From Engraulis encrasicolus (Eukaryota > Chordata > Actinopteri > Clupeiformes > Engraulidae), in assembly GCF_034702125.1 (NCBI RefSeq), contig NC_085872.1:30694134-30758133 (forward strand): DNA of 64,000 bases, in the 5' to 3' direction. Numbering within the stretch: the first letter of the stretch is position 1; every line of letters starts with the position of its first letter. The position numbers were made by a program, and so were the translations under genes. Under the pieces are notes generated by a model, which had not been told where the DNA came from, did no database searches, and saw only the letters and a program-made list of their open reading frames with translations. This document shows, one piece after another, positions 24,373 through 37,539 of the stretch.

Positions 24373-27350
24373 CAGGCACGTGCAGAGCATAGTTGCCCAC
24401 GGTGCCCGAGCAACGGCCCTTTTGCCCACATTGGCTGATATTGCCCTTCCAAGGGAGGGGAAAATAATATGGCAATTATAATTTCATATTTCAATATCAT
24501 TTGATTTCTTTATAATTCATAATTTTGATTGAAGTTTTGTACAATAAAGACTTAAGTCAGTCATACAAATTCATCAGACCCGTCGAGAATGGGCACGAGC
24601 GATGTGAGGTAGGTAGGCTACGCAACAACTCCGGTGGGGAGGGAGAAGGCACGCGACAGGCTCTTAAGCAGGGACGTGCACAGGAATTTCAAAGGGCAGT
24701 TGCTCTAACCTGAAGAAAGGGCAACCCCCCCCCCCCCTAAAAAAAAAAAAAACATCAACAATGAGCGGCCTTCAGAATTTTTAGGAAACTGCACCATGGG
24801 TATTATTATTTTTAGTAGTAGTAGTATATTATTGTCATAATTATTAATATCTTTTATTGTATAGTATCCTGAATATGCATACCATATGATATAACATGCT
24901 AGTTTTTAAACATGTAGGCCTACCTATTAATCATATCAGAGATGATCAGCCTTATGCCCACCTGCCCTAAATGTCTCCTGATCCACATTTCCTCATGTGT
25001 GGTATGTGGCTGCCCCTAAATTAAATGAAATTATGAGGCAAAGCCTTGATAGTTTTTAAACCTGTATCAGTCACAGAGATTATCAGTCTTATGCCTACCT
25101 GCCCTATGTGCAGAGGTCTGTGGCTCTGAGTCATTCTCATCTTAAATGAAATGAAATGATGAGTAAATTAATAGGCTAAATGTGAGGATGCTTAATCAAT
25201 TAACCCACTGTCATCTTTATAATCCTTGTAGCAGCCAAAGTAGACTTTAAGTTATAATAAATAGAAATAGTTAAAAATTGTCAAAAAGATCATTTAATTT
25301 GAATTTGAAATTTAATTAATAGGCATATTCCATGATTAAAATGATGAATATTATATAGGAAAGCTAAAACAATAAGAATTCACAGGTTTAGGTCATTTGT
25401 TGGGTCGTAGCCTATATTAAAAATGTGTACTGTCGCTTTAAGAAAGGACGAGCCGGCTTTCATTTCAGATCGCAAAGAACCGTGGCGTGGGAGCACCAGT
25501 TCTTATATGTTGCTCTGAAGCTCCGAGCTTCTCGCAGACTTTATAACCTTTTATTTTCATTACAGATATTTTAGTTAGTTCATGCACATTTTGTAGGCCT
25601 ATTTCTTGAGAAGAACAGTAAACGTCAGTTATCAACGGTGGAGTGGATTTATTTCAATTACATGGACATTGACAGTGGAAAGAGTAGCCTATCTTTGGGT
25701 CGGAGAATAGGCTATATCAGCGTAAGAAAACGCACTTTCCTAGCGGTCTCACCAAGACCTCTACAATCCTGAAAAAGATTCTCTGCCTCACCTGCACCTG
25801 TTCATTTTTTTCGCAGCCAACTCTGCAGAGATGTGCTTCCTTTAGCTAGCCTACCCCCCTTAAGTTCTCTCTTGCTTGATAAAACGACATGTCATCTGCA
25901 TGTTTCTTAGTTGGGTCAGCCTTCCACAAAACAACCTGAGCCATGTAAAACGTTGACTGCAAGCAAGCTAGCTGGCTGTCGTATTCCCCCAATATCTGAA
26001 CGTGGCACTCCCCGGCTGTCAGATTATTTAGGATCAAACGTCCTAAACTCGAGATCGGCTTTAAGAGACATTAATTGTGATCATGTAGTTTAATACTGTG
26101 TAGTCTGCTGTGTTTCCAGCTCACCTCAGGCCGTCAGGGCAGTCGCTCTACTCCCACGACATCTTCGACATATTTTGCGTCTCTGCCCTGGTCGACTCGC
26201 ATGCATGCTTGTTCCCCCCTCCCTCCCATGTAGAGCTGCGCGTGCCCCCCGCATCGCGCATATGCTGCCCCTCCCTTTGCCCATCTCTCGAGGTGCAGGT
26301 GAATCTGAATTTGAAAACTTAATTTAGGAAGCTTCAATCAAAAATACGAATTGCAAAGCAAATCAGTTGAAACATGAAATCTTAGCCTATTTTTCCGAGG
26401 CATATCTACAGCTGGCTGTCAGGTTTTTTTGCTACCTAAACGTGGCGCTGGCTGGCTGTCAGATGTATGATAACTAAAAGTTCTAAACTCAACATTGTAT
26501 TAGAGAGGTTGATTGTGAGCATATTTTGTACCCTAATATGTAGACTGTGTGTAGGGTTCTAGCCGACACCCAGGCATCTTCAAAATCTTTTGTGTCTTAT
26601 AGGCGGGGGGGGGGTATGGCATCGTTGGAACTGGCATAGAGGGACGCATCTGTTGTCCGCCTGTCGGCCTTGTTAATATAGGCTACGACCCAACAAATGA
26701 CCTAAACCTGTGAATTCTTATTGTTTTAGCTTTCCTATATAATATTCATCATTTTAATCATGGAATATGCCTATTAATTAAATTTCAAATTCAAATTAAA
26801 TGATCTTTTTGACAATTTTTAACTATTTCTATTTATTATAACTTAAAGTCTACTTTGGCTGCTACAAGGATTATAAAGATGACAGTGGGTTAATTGATTA
26901 AGCATCCTCACATTTAGCCTATTAATTTACTCATCATTTCATTTCATTTAAGATGAGAATGACTCAGAGCCACAGACCTCTGCACATAGGGCAGGTAGGC
27001 ATAAGATTGATCATCTCTGTGACTGATACAGGTTTAAAAACTATCAAGGCTTTTTCTCATAATTTCATTTAATTTAGGGGCAGCCACATACCACACATGA
27101 GGAAATGTGGATCAGGAGACATTTAGGGCAGGTGGGCATAAGGCTGATCATCTCTGATATGATTAATAGGTAGGCCTACATGTTTAAAAACTAGCATCAT
27201 GTTATATCATATGGTACGCATATTCAGGATACTATACAATAAAATAATATTAATAATTATGACATTTTTTTTTTTTTTGGGGGGGGGGGGGGGTTTGCCC
27301 TTTCTTCAGGTTAGAGCAACTGCCCTTTGAAATTCCTGTGCACGTCCCTG
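24373..27350. mobile_element. hAT-like element with 8-bp TSD and about 680-745-bp inverted arms
   Basis: An identical 8-bp CCTAATGT lies at 24365-24372 and 27351-27358. Ends read CAGGCACGTGCAGAG and (inverted) CAGGGACGTGCACAGG, as in hAT elements. An internal CAGGGACGTGCACAGG at 24669 starts a left arm running to about 25415 that is repeated inverted, nearly identical, from about 26672 to 27350, including the poly-C/poly-A tract (24726-24754) mirrored at about 27266-27293. The spacer holds a diverged direct duplication (25961-26180 and 26408-26600, sharing TGGCTGTCAGAT and TTCTAAACTC-type blocks). No transposase frame was seen, so it is nonautonomous. Confidence 0.8.
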
Positions 27351-27388
27351 CCTAATGTCCAATAACAACTGCACTGTAATGTAGAGGA

Positions 27389-27394
27389 TGCTGC

Positions 27395-27435
<41 letters not shown>

Positions 27436-27489
27436 ATTATGATCATTATTATGGCACCTATTATTATTATTATTATTATTATTGTTGTT

Positions 27490-27550
<61 letters not shown>

Positions 27551-27560
27551 AAGTAGTACT
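27389..27560 (+). repeat. trinucleotide repeat cluster
   Basis: Successive blocks of CTG (about 8), ATG, ATT, GTT and TAG/TAGTAG units. Blocks change by single substitutions, suggesting one array mutated stepwise. Confidence 0.9.
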
Positions 27561-28152
27561 GCTGTTATTATTAGAATTAGTAGTGTTGACAGACTTTGGC
27601 ATTACTTACCTTAGTGGGCATTGTATTCAATACTTTAATGATCAGTTACAATAAATTGTAAAATAACATTATTATGACAGTGTCCATTCACTTGTTGACA
27701 TTAGAGGGAGTTCTTGAAAACCTCTGAAGGTGCATGGTATTACTTGCTGTTACCACTGTCAGGTCAACTTGTCCTAGGATTCTCTCTACTTTTGGACAAG
27801 GATCTATTCTTATTTGAAGTCAAGGTGCCGTATAGTCAAAGATTCTCTATTCTGCATTTAGATAGTCTCTGGTATAGTGTCTCATATGAATAATTCATAC
27901 AGTCTTTTCTGCTTTTTTGCTTTTTCAGATACTCACAACTGCATGTGTGCTGGCCCTCTTCATGCTCTGGTCACTAAATTTCAATTGAGGTAAGTCACTT
28001 TTTTCAGGCCGTAAATGTGCTTTAAGATATCACAAATGGCAGTATAAAACCAACAAATGGTACTTCAAATGACTGGAATTGTAGTTCAAGAGAGTCCTTG
28101 TGCACAAGCCCTCAGTAATGCAGGTGCAGGTGTGAGGCAGGAGAAGGTGACT

Positions 28153-28367
28153 CAATGAACAAAATTCAAAAGACACCGCACACTGCTTACTTTTCTTACT
28201 TTATTTTTCGGAGCGAACAACGCGTTTCGCCCAGTGCGTCATCAGGTTTACTCTATGCCCATATGCGAGTGAATCTGATGACGCACTGGCTGAAACGGTT
28301 TGTTCGCTCCGAAAAATATAGTAAGAAAATTAAGCAGTGTGCGGTGTCTTTTGAATTTTGTTCATTG
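28153..28367. mobile_element. foldback MITE
   Basis: A near-perfect palindrome: CAATGAACAAAATTCAAAAG at the left end is mirrored at the right end, and arms of about 90 bp include GGAGCGAACAA and a GTTTCG block next to GCGTCATCAG. The loop is about 30 bp. No coding potential. Confidence 0.85.
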
Positions 28368-28547
28368 TAATTGTAATTGTAGCTTACAATATTGAGATAG
28401 ATGGGCATTTTGTAGCTGAAAGGGGCACAAGGTAGGATGACGTAGTTTGCGCGGTGCCTGTGGCATGCATGTCTCAAAATCTACACAGTAATGAAAAAAT
28501 GCTGTTCAAATAAATTTGCTGTGAGAATGTTTTTCATCACGGAATAC

Positions 28548-28758
28548 CAGTAGTCCCAACCTTTTTCAACTTAGGGCCCACTCGAAATTGTCAAAAATGT
28601 TCGGGGCCCACCTCTGACCCAATTAAGAATAAAACAAATGAATCAACAGCAACACACACCAAAATATGATTATTGTTTTTGGAAAATGATTTCAAGGCCC
28701 ACTTGGAATACCTTCAGGGCCCACCAGTGGGCCCCGGCCCATAGGTTTGGAACCACTG
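28548..28758. mobile_element. hAT-like MITE (CAGTGGTTCC-type ends)
   Basis: Left CAGTAGTCCCAACCT and inverted right CAGTGGTTCCAAACCT, with GGGCCCAC repeats inside, match the common CAGTGGTTC class of hAT MITEs. Flanking 8-mers do not match, so the duplication has decayed or the boundaries are slightly off. Confidence 0.55.
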
Positions 28759-29461
28759 CAGTAGTTGATACAAAATTCAGATTTGATCTGACTACTGTAT
28801 ATAAAGTAATTTTTCGTATAAAAAGTGTTTCCCACGACAATCGTTCGGACCGCTCTGTCAAAAAGTTGCATTTGGGGTTTTCTGACAGCGGACTGTGGAA
28901 GTATTAGTATTACTAATGATTCACATAACCATCGACTGACTTGGGACAGTGATTAATTACACTTTTAATCCTACCTGGAGCCCCTTTAAATGAAAGAACA
29001 GAAGGCACAGCATCCATATATTGTAAATGAACAAAAAAAAGACACATCACAGCTGACACATACTTTAAAGGCCCATTAAGTGAATTTGAATATTTCTAAA
29101 CTATTTCTAAACGTGTTCTCATGGGGGCTCCCCCTAGTGTTGTTTCCTGAGAATTCACACTCAGTAAAATCCATGTGCCATGTAATCTCGCAATGTTTGA
29201 GACTTTGCAAGACAGAACAGGAAGCCAGCTTTTGCAAGTCTAGACAGCAAGCATAAATGGTTCACCTACTAGTCACCTAGTGGTTCACCTACTCATGAAA
29301 ACATTGGCTGACTGACTATATAATGTGTTTTTGTAGCCCCTGTGTGTTCCCCTTACCTGTGCCCAGGACAAGCTGTGTCCCTAAACTAAACTTCTACCCA
29401 TGCATGTACTAAAAATGATTTAAGAGATTAATGACAATGATTCTTGCTGGAGACATTAATA

Positions 29462-29760
29462 GGTAACACTTTACTTGACGCCGGCGTCATACGTATGACA
29501 TAACAGTGTCATAACAGTGTCATAATAGTGTCATGAACGAGTCATAACCATAATGCCAATGTCATAAAGGTTTTATGACCATGAAAAGTTGACATTGTTA
29601 GGCCTGTCTTTGTCATAACAATACATTTCACTTCAAGACAAAGTCATGCAATGTTTATGACATTGAAATAATGTTTATGACACATGCATGACTGCATTAT
29701 GACAATGTTATGACGCCGTTATGTCACACATGTGACGCCGGCATCAAGTAAAGTGTTACC
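29462..29760. mobile_element. MITE with GGTAACACTTTACTTGA termini
   Basis: Terminal inverted repeats GGTAACACTTTACTTGACG and GGTAACACTTTACTTGATG continue through GCCGGCGTCA, then GTCATAA/TTATGAC motifs repeat through the body. 299 bp, no coding potential. Confidence 0.85.
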
Positions 29761-30838
29761 CTTTAATCAATACCTTAATGACATGGGGACCAAACGTGTT
29801 TTAATTTCCCTTTGATTTGGCCTAATTATAATGTTCGCAAGCAGAATATTGCTCACAACCTCAATGCAAACAAAAGTCTACGGACCCCTTACAATCTCTG
29901 GCACACCCCCAACTTTTAGAAGGCAATAGGCCTATATTATTATTTTGTCCTACATTGTCACGTGTGTATCTGTTGAATAGTATTGTACTAACACTGTACG
30001 TGCCAAACCCAAACTGTAACCCTAAGGTACAGTGTAAGTACATTATGTTAGACCATTTCATGCTTTCTTCAACTTTGCCCAATTAATGTAACATGGACAT
30101 GGAATTAAACGCAACCAAACGCAGATACAACATATTAGACTTCGAGCTGTTATCCTGCTGTCAGTTTGTACAGTTGGCACCTCGCAGACCCGTTTAGTTT
30201 AATTATTACAGTTGAAGGATGATTAAGCCATCCACACAGAGATGGGCTTGGTGCAAATGCCAAATGGTCTGCCAAAGTATCAAGCCAAGTTGCCACTTAA
30301 TATCCTTGCAAATATTATTCTGATGATGTTGCTCAAGAGCATGGCATAAGTGATAATTCTATCAGTCAAAGCTGACTGGTTTAAATTTGGCAGAAGTTGT
30401 AACAAATACTGGCAAAAAAGTGGCAATATGAGTTGTTACAAAAGTGCACCTACAAAAGTGGACCTACTGTAATATTCACAATATTCACATTATACAACAC
30501 CATACTCTTCTTTTAACCGAGAAAGAAGGAAGGAAAGGGCATGTGAGAGAGTTACAGTACATTGATTGAGCTCAGTTAGTGACATTGACTCAGATGTTGG
30601 CTGGCATGCAAATAGGACAATTCAAATATTTTTCACATGTAAACAATCTCTCGTAGAATTACTTTTTTAGAAGTTTAAAGTCTGGGTATTATAATTGAAA
30701 ATAATTGATCGAGTATTGTTTCAGATTTGTATGGAATGAACTAACTTTTCCTAGGGGAGCTGACAAAGTTGGATTTGGGCACCTCAAGACAAGGCAAGGC
30801 AGGAAGGCACTGTGCAGAATACTACTCCCATTGCTTGA

Positions 30839-31199
30839 AGGTGCACTGTGCAATATTTCGTGTAGTTTATTTCCAGACTTCATTCTGCCCATTCACAAAT
30901 GTTACCTTTTCCACAAATACATACCATCACCATCAAATTCTAAGTATTCATTATGACTGGGAAACTTGCACTTTTCACGAGAAAAAAGGGGGATCTTCTC
31001 CATGGTCTGCATTTTGAATTTCCTGAAATAGACATTTTTAGCTGCAAAACTTACTGCACTTTGGTCATACTATTAAATATCAGTCTATGATTTAGTAATT
31101 ATTCATGAAAAGATCAAATTTAGCAATAGGCAGCACAGTTTCAATGAGCAGCCTAGCCTACAATGCCCTACTCTGGCCACCATCCTACACAGTGCACCT
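30839..31199. mobile_element. MITE with AGGTGCACTGTG ends and TTGA TSD
   Basis: AGGTGCACTGTG at the left end is exactly mirrored at the right end, and TTGA flanks both ends (30835-30838 and 31200-31203). 361 bp, AT-rich interior, no coding potential. Confidence 0.65.
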
Positions 31200-33345
31200 T
31201 TGAACAAGTCCTTATGACCCCTTGTGATTATTTTTTCGTCGCCACAAATGCCCAGGTGTCTGACACAGCAGGTGACTCCTCGTAATTCAGCGTTCCTAAG
31301 CAACCGCATCCCAGTGGGAGCCCAGGGATGCTGACAAACATTCATCCTCTCGTGGCGGCGGTGTTCTGTGCGTTGAGGTGAGAGCAGAGGCTGCGCAATC
31401 TCTGCTAGGTGATCATTATAATTATTATTAGCCATTATGAAGATGAGTGTGAGATCTGACAGGTTTTGCCTGGATGTAATGTTTCATCAGGGCAGATCTG
31501 TTGCTTGTGTCTGAGGCTGAGGGGAACAAAAAACACTCAAAGAAACCGTTTGTGTTGACATCTGCATGAGCAGACGACGTACAGTGCTTTGTTATTTCTG
31601 CCTTCAGCCTTCAAAGTTACACGAGTTCCTGCACTCATGTGTGCCATGTCACACGAAAGCTGAGGAGCATAATTAGGAAGAAAACTTTATTTATGTTGCT
31701 GAACTTACAAAGGAGTCTGACATGACATCTGTACAAGAAAGACATAATATCAGGATCACCTTTTTTTATTAACATGATTTGATCAAAGCCACAAGTACAT
31801 GCATCATTGTGTCATGTGAAAATCTTGGAACAGAAACCACACATCTGAGAATATTTCGTTTCTTGTGGATATGTGTTTAATGGTTTGAAAAAGATACATA
31901 GACAATACATATGTTTTGTGGATAAAGTATCAGCAGCAGAGCAAGACAACACAGTTTAAAGCCCCCTCTCCTATATATATATATATATATCTGAGCTGCG
32001 TGACCCACTTTGTGTGTGTCAGGCACCCAGTATTCCAGAAACAAAACATGTGCAAGGAGTTGTAGTTGACCCACTGACAGGGTGAAGACATGATACCAAT
32101 ATTGCCTGCATTTTGGAGCAATGCTGCACTGACTACACAAATTCCTTGGATTCCTAGAGTGCTGTGGTGAGCGACCGATTTTGAAGTCATTAAAAACTCA
32201 ATACAAATGATTTGACTCTTTCCCACCTGGAACAACTCCTGGCATACAACAGTGAAACAGTAAAATGTACACAACATAATATACGTATATAAACTTGTAC
32301 ATTGGTGGACCCAATCTTGAATCTATATACAGTAGTACTGTAGAGAGAAAATCCCTTCCCTGCTTTCTGTGACATTGAAGTGGCATTCTACAGAGTAGGT
32401 CTAAGGTTCTGGTAGGTCCAATTACTCTGTGTGAACTCTCAAGTAGCTGAGATCAGCCTTCCTAACGAGGGTTACTTTAGGTAAGGGCACAACATATTAT
32501 TAGACAAACGGAGGCTTGTAGCTTGTTCACACATCCCCCATGTCCACACCAGATGTGAATATAGGGTTACTTTAGCCTGTGAATTCCCATGCTACCTTGT
32601 GCGTTCCTTCCAATATGGAGGACAGCATGAAGTCCCAGCATGAAGTCTTCATCTGGGTTGGGGATCTCAACCACTGAGTTGGAAGGGATGGAATGACATA
32701 TTAGTAGACAAATGACGTAGTTTGCACCATGTCGACACCAGGTGTGAATCACAAAGCCAGCTTTTCCTGTACATTAAGCGACCTAAAGTTTAATGGAATA
32801 TAAAACACATGTATTATTATAGTAATTTATAGAGTTTAGCTCAACCTCCCCTATAAGAAAATGGATACATGTTTCCCAGATATTTCAATTGTGGTGTGGT
32901 CTGGCGATAGCCAGGCTTGGGCTATTTTGCCATTGAAAAAAAAATAAGAAATTGCGATATTCTGTATGCTATAAAATATATACAGTATACTATGCATATG
33001 GCATATGCTGCAGGTCATATAATGAGATAAAATAATTTTAAAAAAATCAAGAAAAGTCAAATTCCTTTTGTTGCTAAGGGAACTGACTCTTAACATGCCA
33101 GAGTAGCAGCATAGGTATTCCTTGCTTCATGAGCTAGCATTGGTTTCCCTTATTCCTTGCTTACTGGTTTCTCTTTTCCAGCACTATGCAGGGCATCTCA
33201 GTGGAAAAACACCAGAATGGATCCAACTCTCGTCATCCAGGGAGTTTGCTTTGTTGCTGTCAGCTAGACAAGCTTGTGCCAAAATTACTGATTATTTACA
33301 AATCAGTCAACAAATTAATGCATGGTCAACTAGACTGCACGTTAT
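31200..33345. other. no gene seen
   Basis: Contains a short (AT)n near 31972-31990 and a diverged direct repeat (32510-32560 and 32690-32752) sharing CACACCAGATGTGAAT-type text. No exon supported. Confidence 0.45.
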
Positions 33346-33349
33346 ATTG

Positions 33350-33350
<1 letters not shown>

Positions 33351-33435
<85 letters not shown>

Positions 33436-33545
33436 TGGGTGAGAGGTAGCGAGAGGAAGAGGGAGGGAGGAGAGAATGAGAGAGAGAGAGAGAAAGAGAG
33501 AGAGAGAATGTGCCAGACAGACAGACAGACAGACAGACAGACAGG
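33351..33545 (+). repeat. (GA)n and (ACAG)n microsatellites
   Basis: (GA)n at 33351-33432 and again near 33476-33507, then ACAG units at 33515-33544. Confidence 0.95.
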
Positions 33546-33690
33546 GACCACCCTGTGCTCGGGCAGGGCCTGCAGCATCGGAGCACAGCCAGACGAGACT
33601 AGGACAGGCATGCAGCTGACCGGCCAGCCCCACTATCAAATAACCTGGCCTGCCTGCCTGCCAGAGTAACCTTCCATCCGCATCCATAAC

Positions 33691-33751
33691 ATGGCACAGA
33701 AAGGGAGCGACCAGGGCCAGGAATCATCCTCGTGGGGTTGCTACCTGCAGG
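33691..33751 (+). other. possible short 5' coding exon (unproven)
   Basis: An ATG in strong context (AACATGG) opens 20 codons, MAQKGSDQGQESSSWGCYLQ, followed by G|GTGAGA, a reasonable donor. The upstream sequence is GC-richer and could be 5' UTR. I do not recognise the peptide. Chance could produce this; no downstream exon is established. Confidence 0.15.
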
Positions 33752-34379
33752 GTGAGATATGAGGGATACAGGACAATGCTGACACACACACACACCTACA
33801 TGAATGGGAAGAGATTCACCTTTAAATGGTGATAGTGGTGTGTGGAGTGGAGCATATAACCACATATTGTGGAAATAACAGAAGTAGCCAGATTTATGTT
33901 TTCCACCACCGCATGCTAGACCGATCTTATAGCTTAACCGGGCCAGATCAGCAGGGAGTGGGATGATGGCGCCGGCAAGTGCAATTGCAAGGCTTTGGAG
34001 GGGGGGAAAAAAACGAAGAAGAAGAATAAGTGTATAGTGTGTTGTGTAGGGGTGGGGGAGAGACGGATGATTCTGCGGGACGGCCCCTGGTGCCTACTGG
34101 GGTTAAGCACTCTCCTCTGCATCCCAGCAGCAATATTTCTTTATTTGCGGCAGCCCGGCCCTCTTCCCTCAGGGCACGCGCTGCAATAAACCCAGCTGAA
34201 CATGATACGGCAAAAACCTCCTAGCAGGACTGAGTCCTCCTGGCCCACTGCCTCCCTTGCTTTCTATATCCACCGAGGCTCTTGTGGTAAGCCCAACAGA
34301 GCCCCATAGTGGTGAGAGGGTGCAAAATACTCAGCGTATACAGTAATCGTGATTTGTAGTATGGTTGTATGATTAAGAG

Positions 34380-34540
34380 CAGGGGCGTAGCAGCAAATTT
34401 TGGTCCCTATGTACAACCAGCTCCAATGGACCCACTATCATATATCTATATAAATCAGACACTGTGTGGGCCCCCTATATATACAGTACATGGGGCTCTG
34501 CTGACTGAGTCACACTTCACCCCCCTGAGCGACACCCCTG
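34380..34540. mobile_element. short hAT-type MITE with perfect 8-bp TSD
   Basis: ATTAAGAG lies at 34372-34379 and 34541-34548. Ends are CAGGGGCGTAGC and, inverted, CAGGGGTGTCGC. 161 bp. The target duplication and CAGGGG termini place it in the hAT group. Confidence 0.75.
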
Positions 34541-35531
34541 ATTAAGAGAACAGTGTTTATTGGGGTGACGAATGAAACTTGAAAATGGGGTTTTGCATCT
34601 GTTCTTTTTCTCTCTCAGAAATGTCTTTGCATGGCGAGAAATGCTTGGTGTTAAGTTTAAAAGTGTCTTCTGAGAATTTTCTTTTTTTGGAAAGTTCAGT
34701 TTTACACTTTGTGGCCACACTTTTTCCATTATTCAAGCACATTTCTTGTTGATGAATATTTCAAGAAAAAACTTGACCTATATTTCGAACTAAATCACAT
34801 CAGAGACGCAACCTGCCATTACCTTGCTTGCTTGCCTAAGCTCCCTGAGATATCCTTGGAGATGCCCTCAGTACCCCTCCGAGTTGAACCGACTCTAAAA
34901 CACCTCTAGAGGGCACTGGCGTGCTTCAAAAACATTCCTTCGCATCGATGGCTCTGCTCCAACGCTAGGCTGGCCACAAACACACAAAAGACAAGGCTGT
35001 TTTTCTAGGCGTGAGTGTACTGCACTTGCACCCCCTCACTCCCCCTCTCTTTCTCTCTCTCTCCCAGCCCGCACATACTCTGGTGAGAAAAGAATGCGAG
35101 CGGTGGGGCTACGTCAGGGCCACACACAATGGCCGTATACAATACGCGGGTGCCTTTTTATGGAGCTGTTTGAGCAGTAAATCTTTGCTGTTAAAAAAAT
35201 AAGATCCTCTCTTTGGGCAGGAAGCAACACGGGCAAAAACAAATTTAGGATAGCTGTTAGCGGTTAGCTTTTCTGCAGTTATCTAATCTGCAGCTGGCCC
35301 CTGGAGATAGAGGTAGCCTTCACAAGATCACCCCACAATTTGGCCTCAGAGAGCAGTACCCGTTTCCACACGCCCTGTAACAAGAGATGCCTACATAAAA
35401 TGGTAACTGATGATACCCCGTATCGCATGCATGTATGCCTAACCAAATACACCTGTGCGCAGAAGTGAGGGTTGTGGAGTACACTCTCGGCTTGAAGGTA
35501 CTGGACTACGGAGTTCACCATGAGTGTGTTT

Positions 35532-35732
<201 letters not shown>

Positions 35733-35916
35733 AATGGAGAGACACAAAAAAGACAGAGAGGGCGTGTACACGTAAACAATTGTGTTTGTTTGTCAACATG
35801 CGGTGTGTGATGTGTTTATGTGCGCGTGACGTGTCTATCTGAACGTGTGTGTTCATCTACCCGAGGTGTGTGTGTGTGCGTGTGTGTGTTTGTGTGTGCT
35901 AACGTGATCAGAACAG

Positions 35917-36075
35917 GAGGGTTAGCCTGTCCCCCTGTGAGTGACTGTGGCAGTGATGCTGCCCAGGGGAGCTGTGGGAGGCCAGGTGGGGCCACCTGCA
36001 TCACGGCCGCGCTGATCCAGGAGTTAAGACCTCAGTTAGCCCGTCACCTCCGCAGGGACAAGCACCGCATCGAGA
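35917..36075 (+). other. open GC-rich stretch, doubtful exon
   Basis: Fifty-three sense codons between two microsatellites, including ITAALIQELRPQLARHLRRD, an amphipathic helix-like run. An AG precedes it in a frame compatible with the donor at 33752, but the pyrimidine tract is poor and the putative donor AGTACC is weak. Not recognised. Confidence 0.12.
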
Positions 36076-36082
36076 GTACCTG

Positions 36083-36391
<309 letters not shown>

Positions 36392-36576
36392 AGACACACT
36401 CTGAGGACATCAGGCTACCTTGCCAGCCTGAACAAATAGACAGGAAATATATCTTTTCCCCCCTTTGGCAGAGGCCATAATATTGTAAATCACAGCATGA
36501 TCATGATGAATGAGTATCCGGTGATAAGAGTACAGCCAAGTCTAGTCTACCCTGACTGTAATGCAATGAAACACAA

Positions 36577-36765
36577 TAACGTAATGTAACGTAACGTAAC
36601 GTAATGTAATGTAATGTAATGTAATGTAACACAACACAACACAACAGAACACAACACAACACAACACAACAGAACACAACACAACACAACACAACACAAC
36701 ACAACACAACACAACACAACACAACACAACACAACACAACACAACACAACACAACACAACACATC
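36577..36765 (+). repeat. pentanucleotide array (GTAAY)n then (ACAAC)n
   Basis: Begins with GTAAC and GTAAT units and switches near 36627 to ACAAC units with occasional ACAGA variants. Related degenerate units continue to about 36940. Confidence 0.9.
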
Positions 36766-37179
36766 ATTTATAATAGCATAATAGCACAGGATAAACATAG
36801 ACTTACTTAACGATAAACATGTAATGCAAAACAATACAATGCAATCTAATGTAAGGCAATCAACACAAAACAGCGTAGCACAACCCAACACAACACAACG
36901 CAACGCAACGCAACACCACACCACACCACACCACAACTCAGCCGCACATAATAGCACAATAGCCTACATAGCACTGCATAAACATAGACATAACTATAAA
37001 CATGACATCAAACTGCAGGACAGGACAAGATATCACACAGCTGGACATAACGGGACATGACACGGTGATGTAATGTTATAGCCCCTGCCAGCGAGCGCTG
37101 AGCATGAAATAGAGGCCCAGAGAGTGGACTAGCCTCCCTCAGGACAAACATGGAATAACAGGCTGAGCAAGGCTTTGAA

Positions 37180-37320
37180 TGTGTTATAGCTCCCGTAATT
37201 CTTATTCAATGTTCAGGGAGCAGGACTCGTCGGTGGCACATCAGCAAATATATACATGACAAATATGTGTACGCGGAGATGACAGTGACCTGTTTGGTTT
37301 TCGGCTGTTAATTCATGCAT
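37180..37320. promoter_or_regulatory. candidate noncoding regulatory element
   Basis: Unique sequence with TAATTC, AATATATAC, CTGTTTGG and TTAATTCATGCATAAAT motifs. It resembles homeodomain or forkhead-rich enhancers; conservation is untested. Confidence 0.25.
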
Positions 37321-37539
37321 AAATGCCAGGGGGGGGTTGCAAGGTCATATTGCGGTGCGAAGGAGCACCTGTGTGCAGCATATGACAATTTCTACTGCAG
37401 ATATCGGCGCAAGCGCGCGCACACACACACACGCACCTAACAAACGGCTAATGGGAAATGCATTTGCACTGATAAGCACTGGTCTCTCTTGTTGGAATAA
37501 AGATGAAATGCTCGCTGAGATGAAATTTGTTTGAAATAA

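Noticed and set aside
36501..36957. Cys-Val-Leu-rich minus frames
   Set aside because: Produced by the ACAAC pentamer array; not protein-like.
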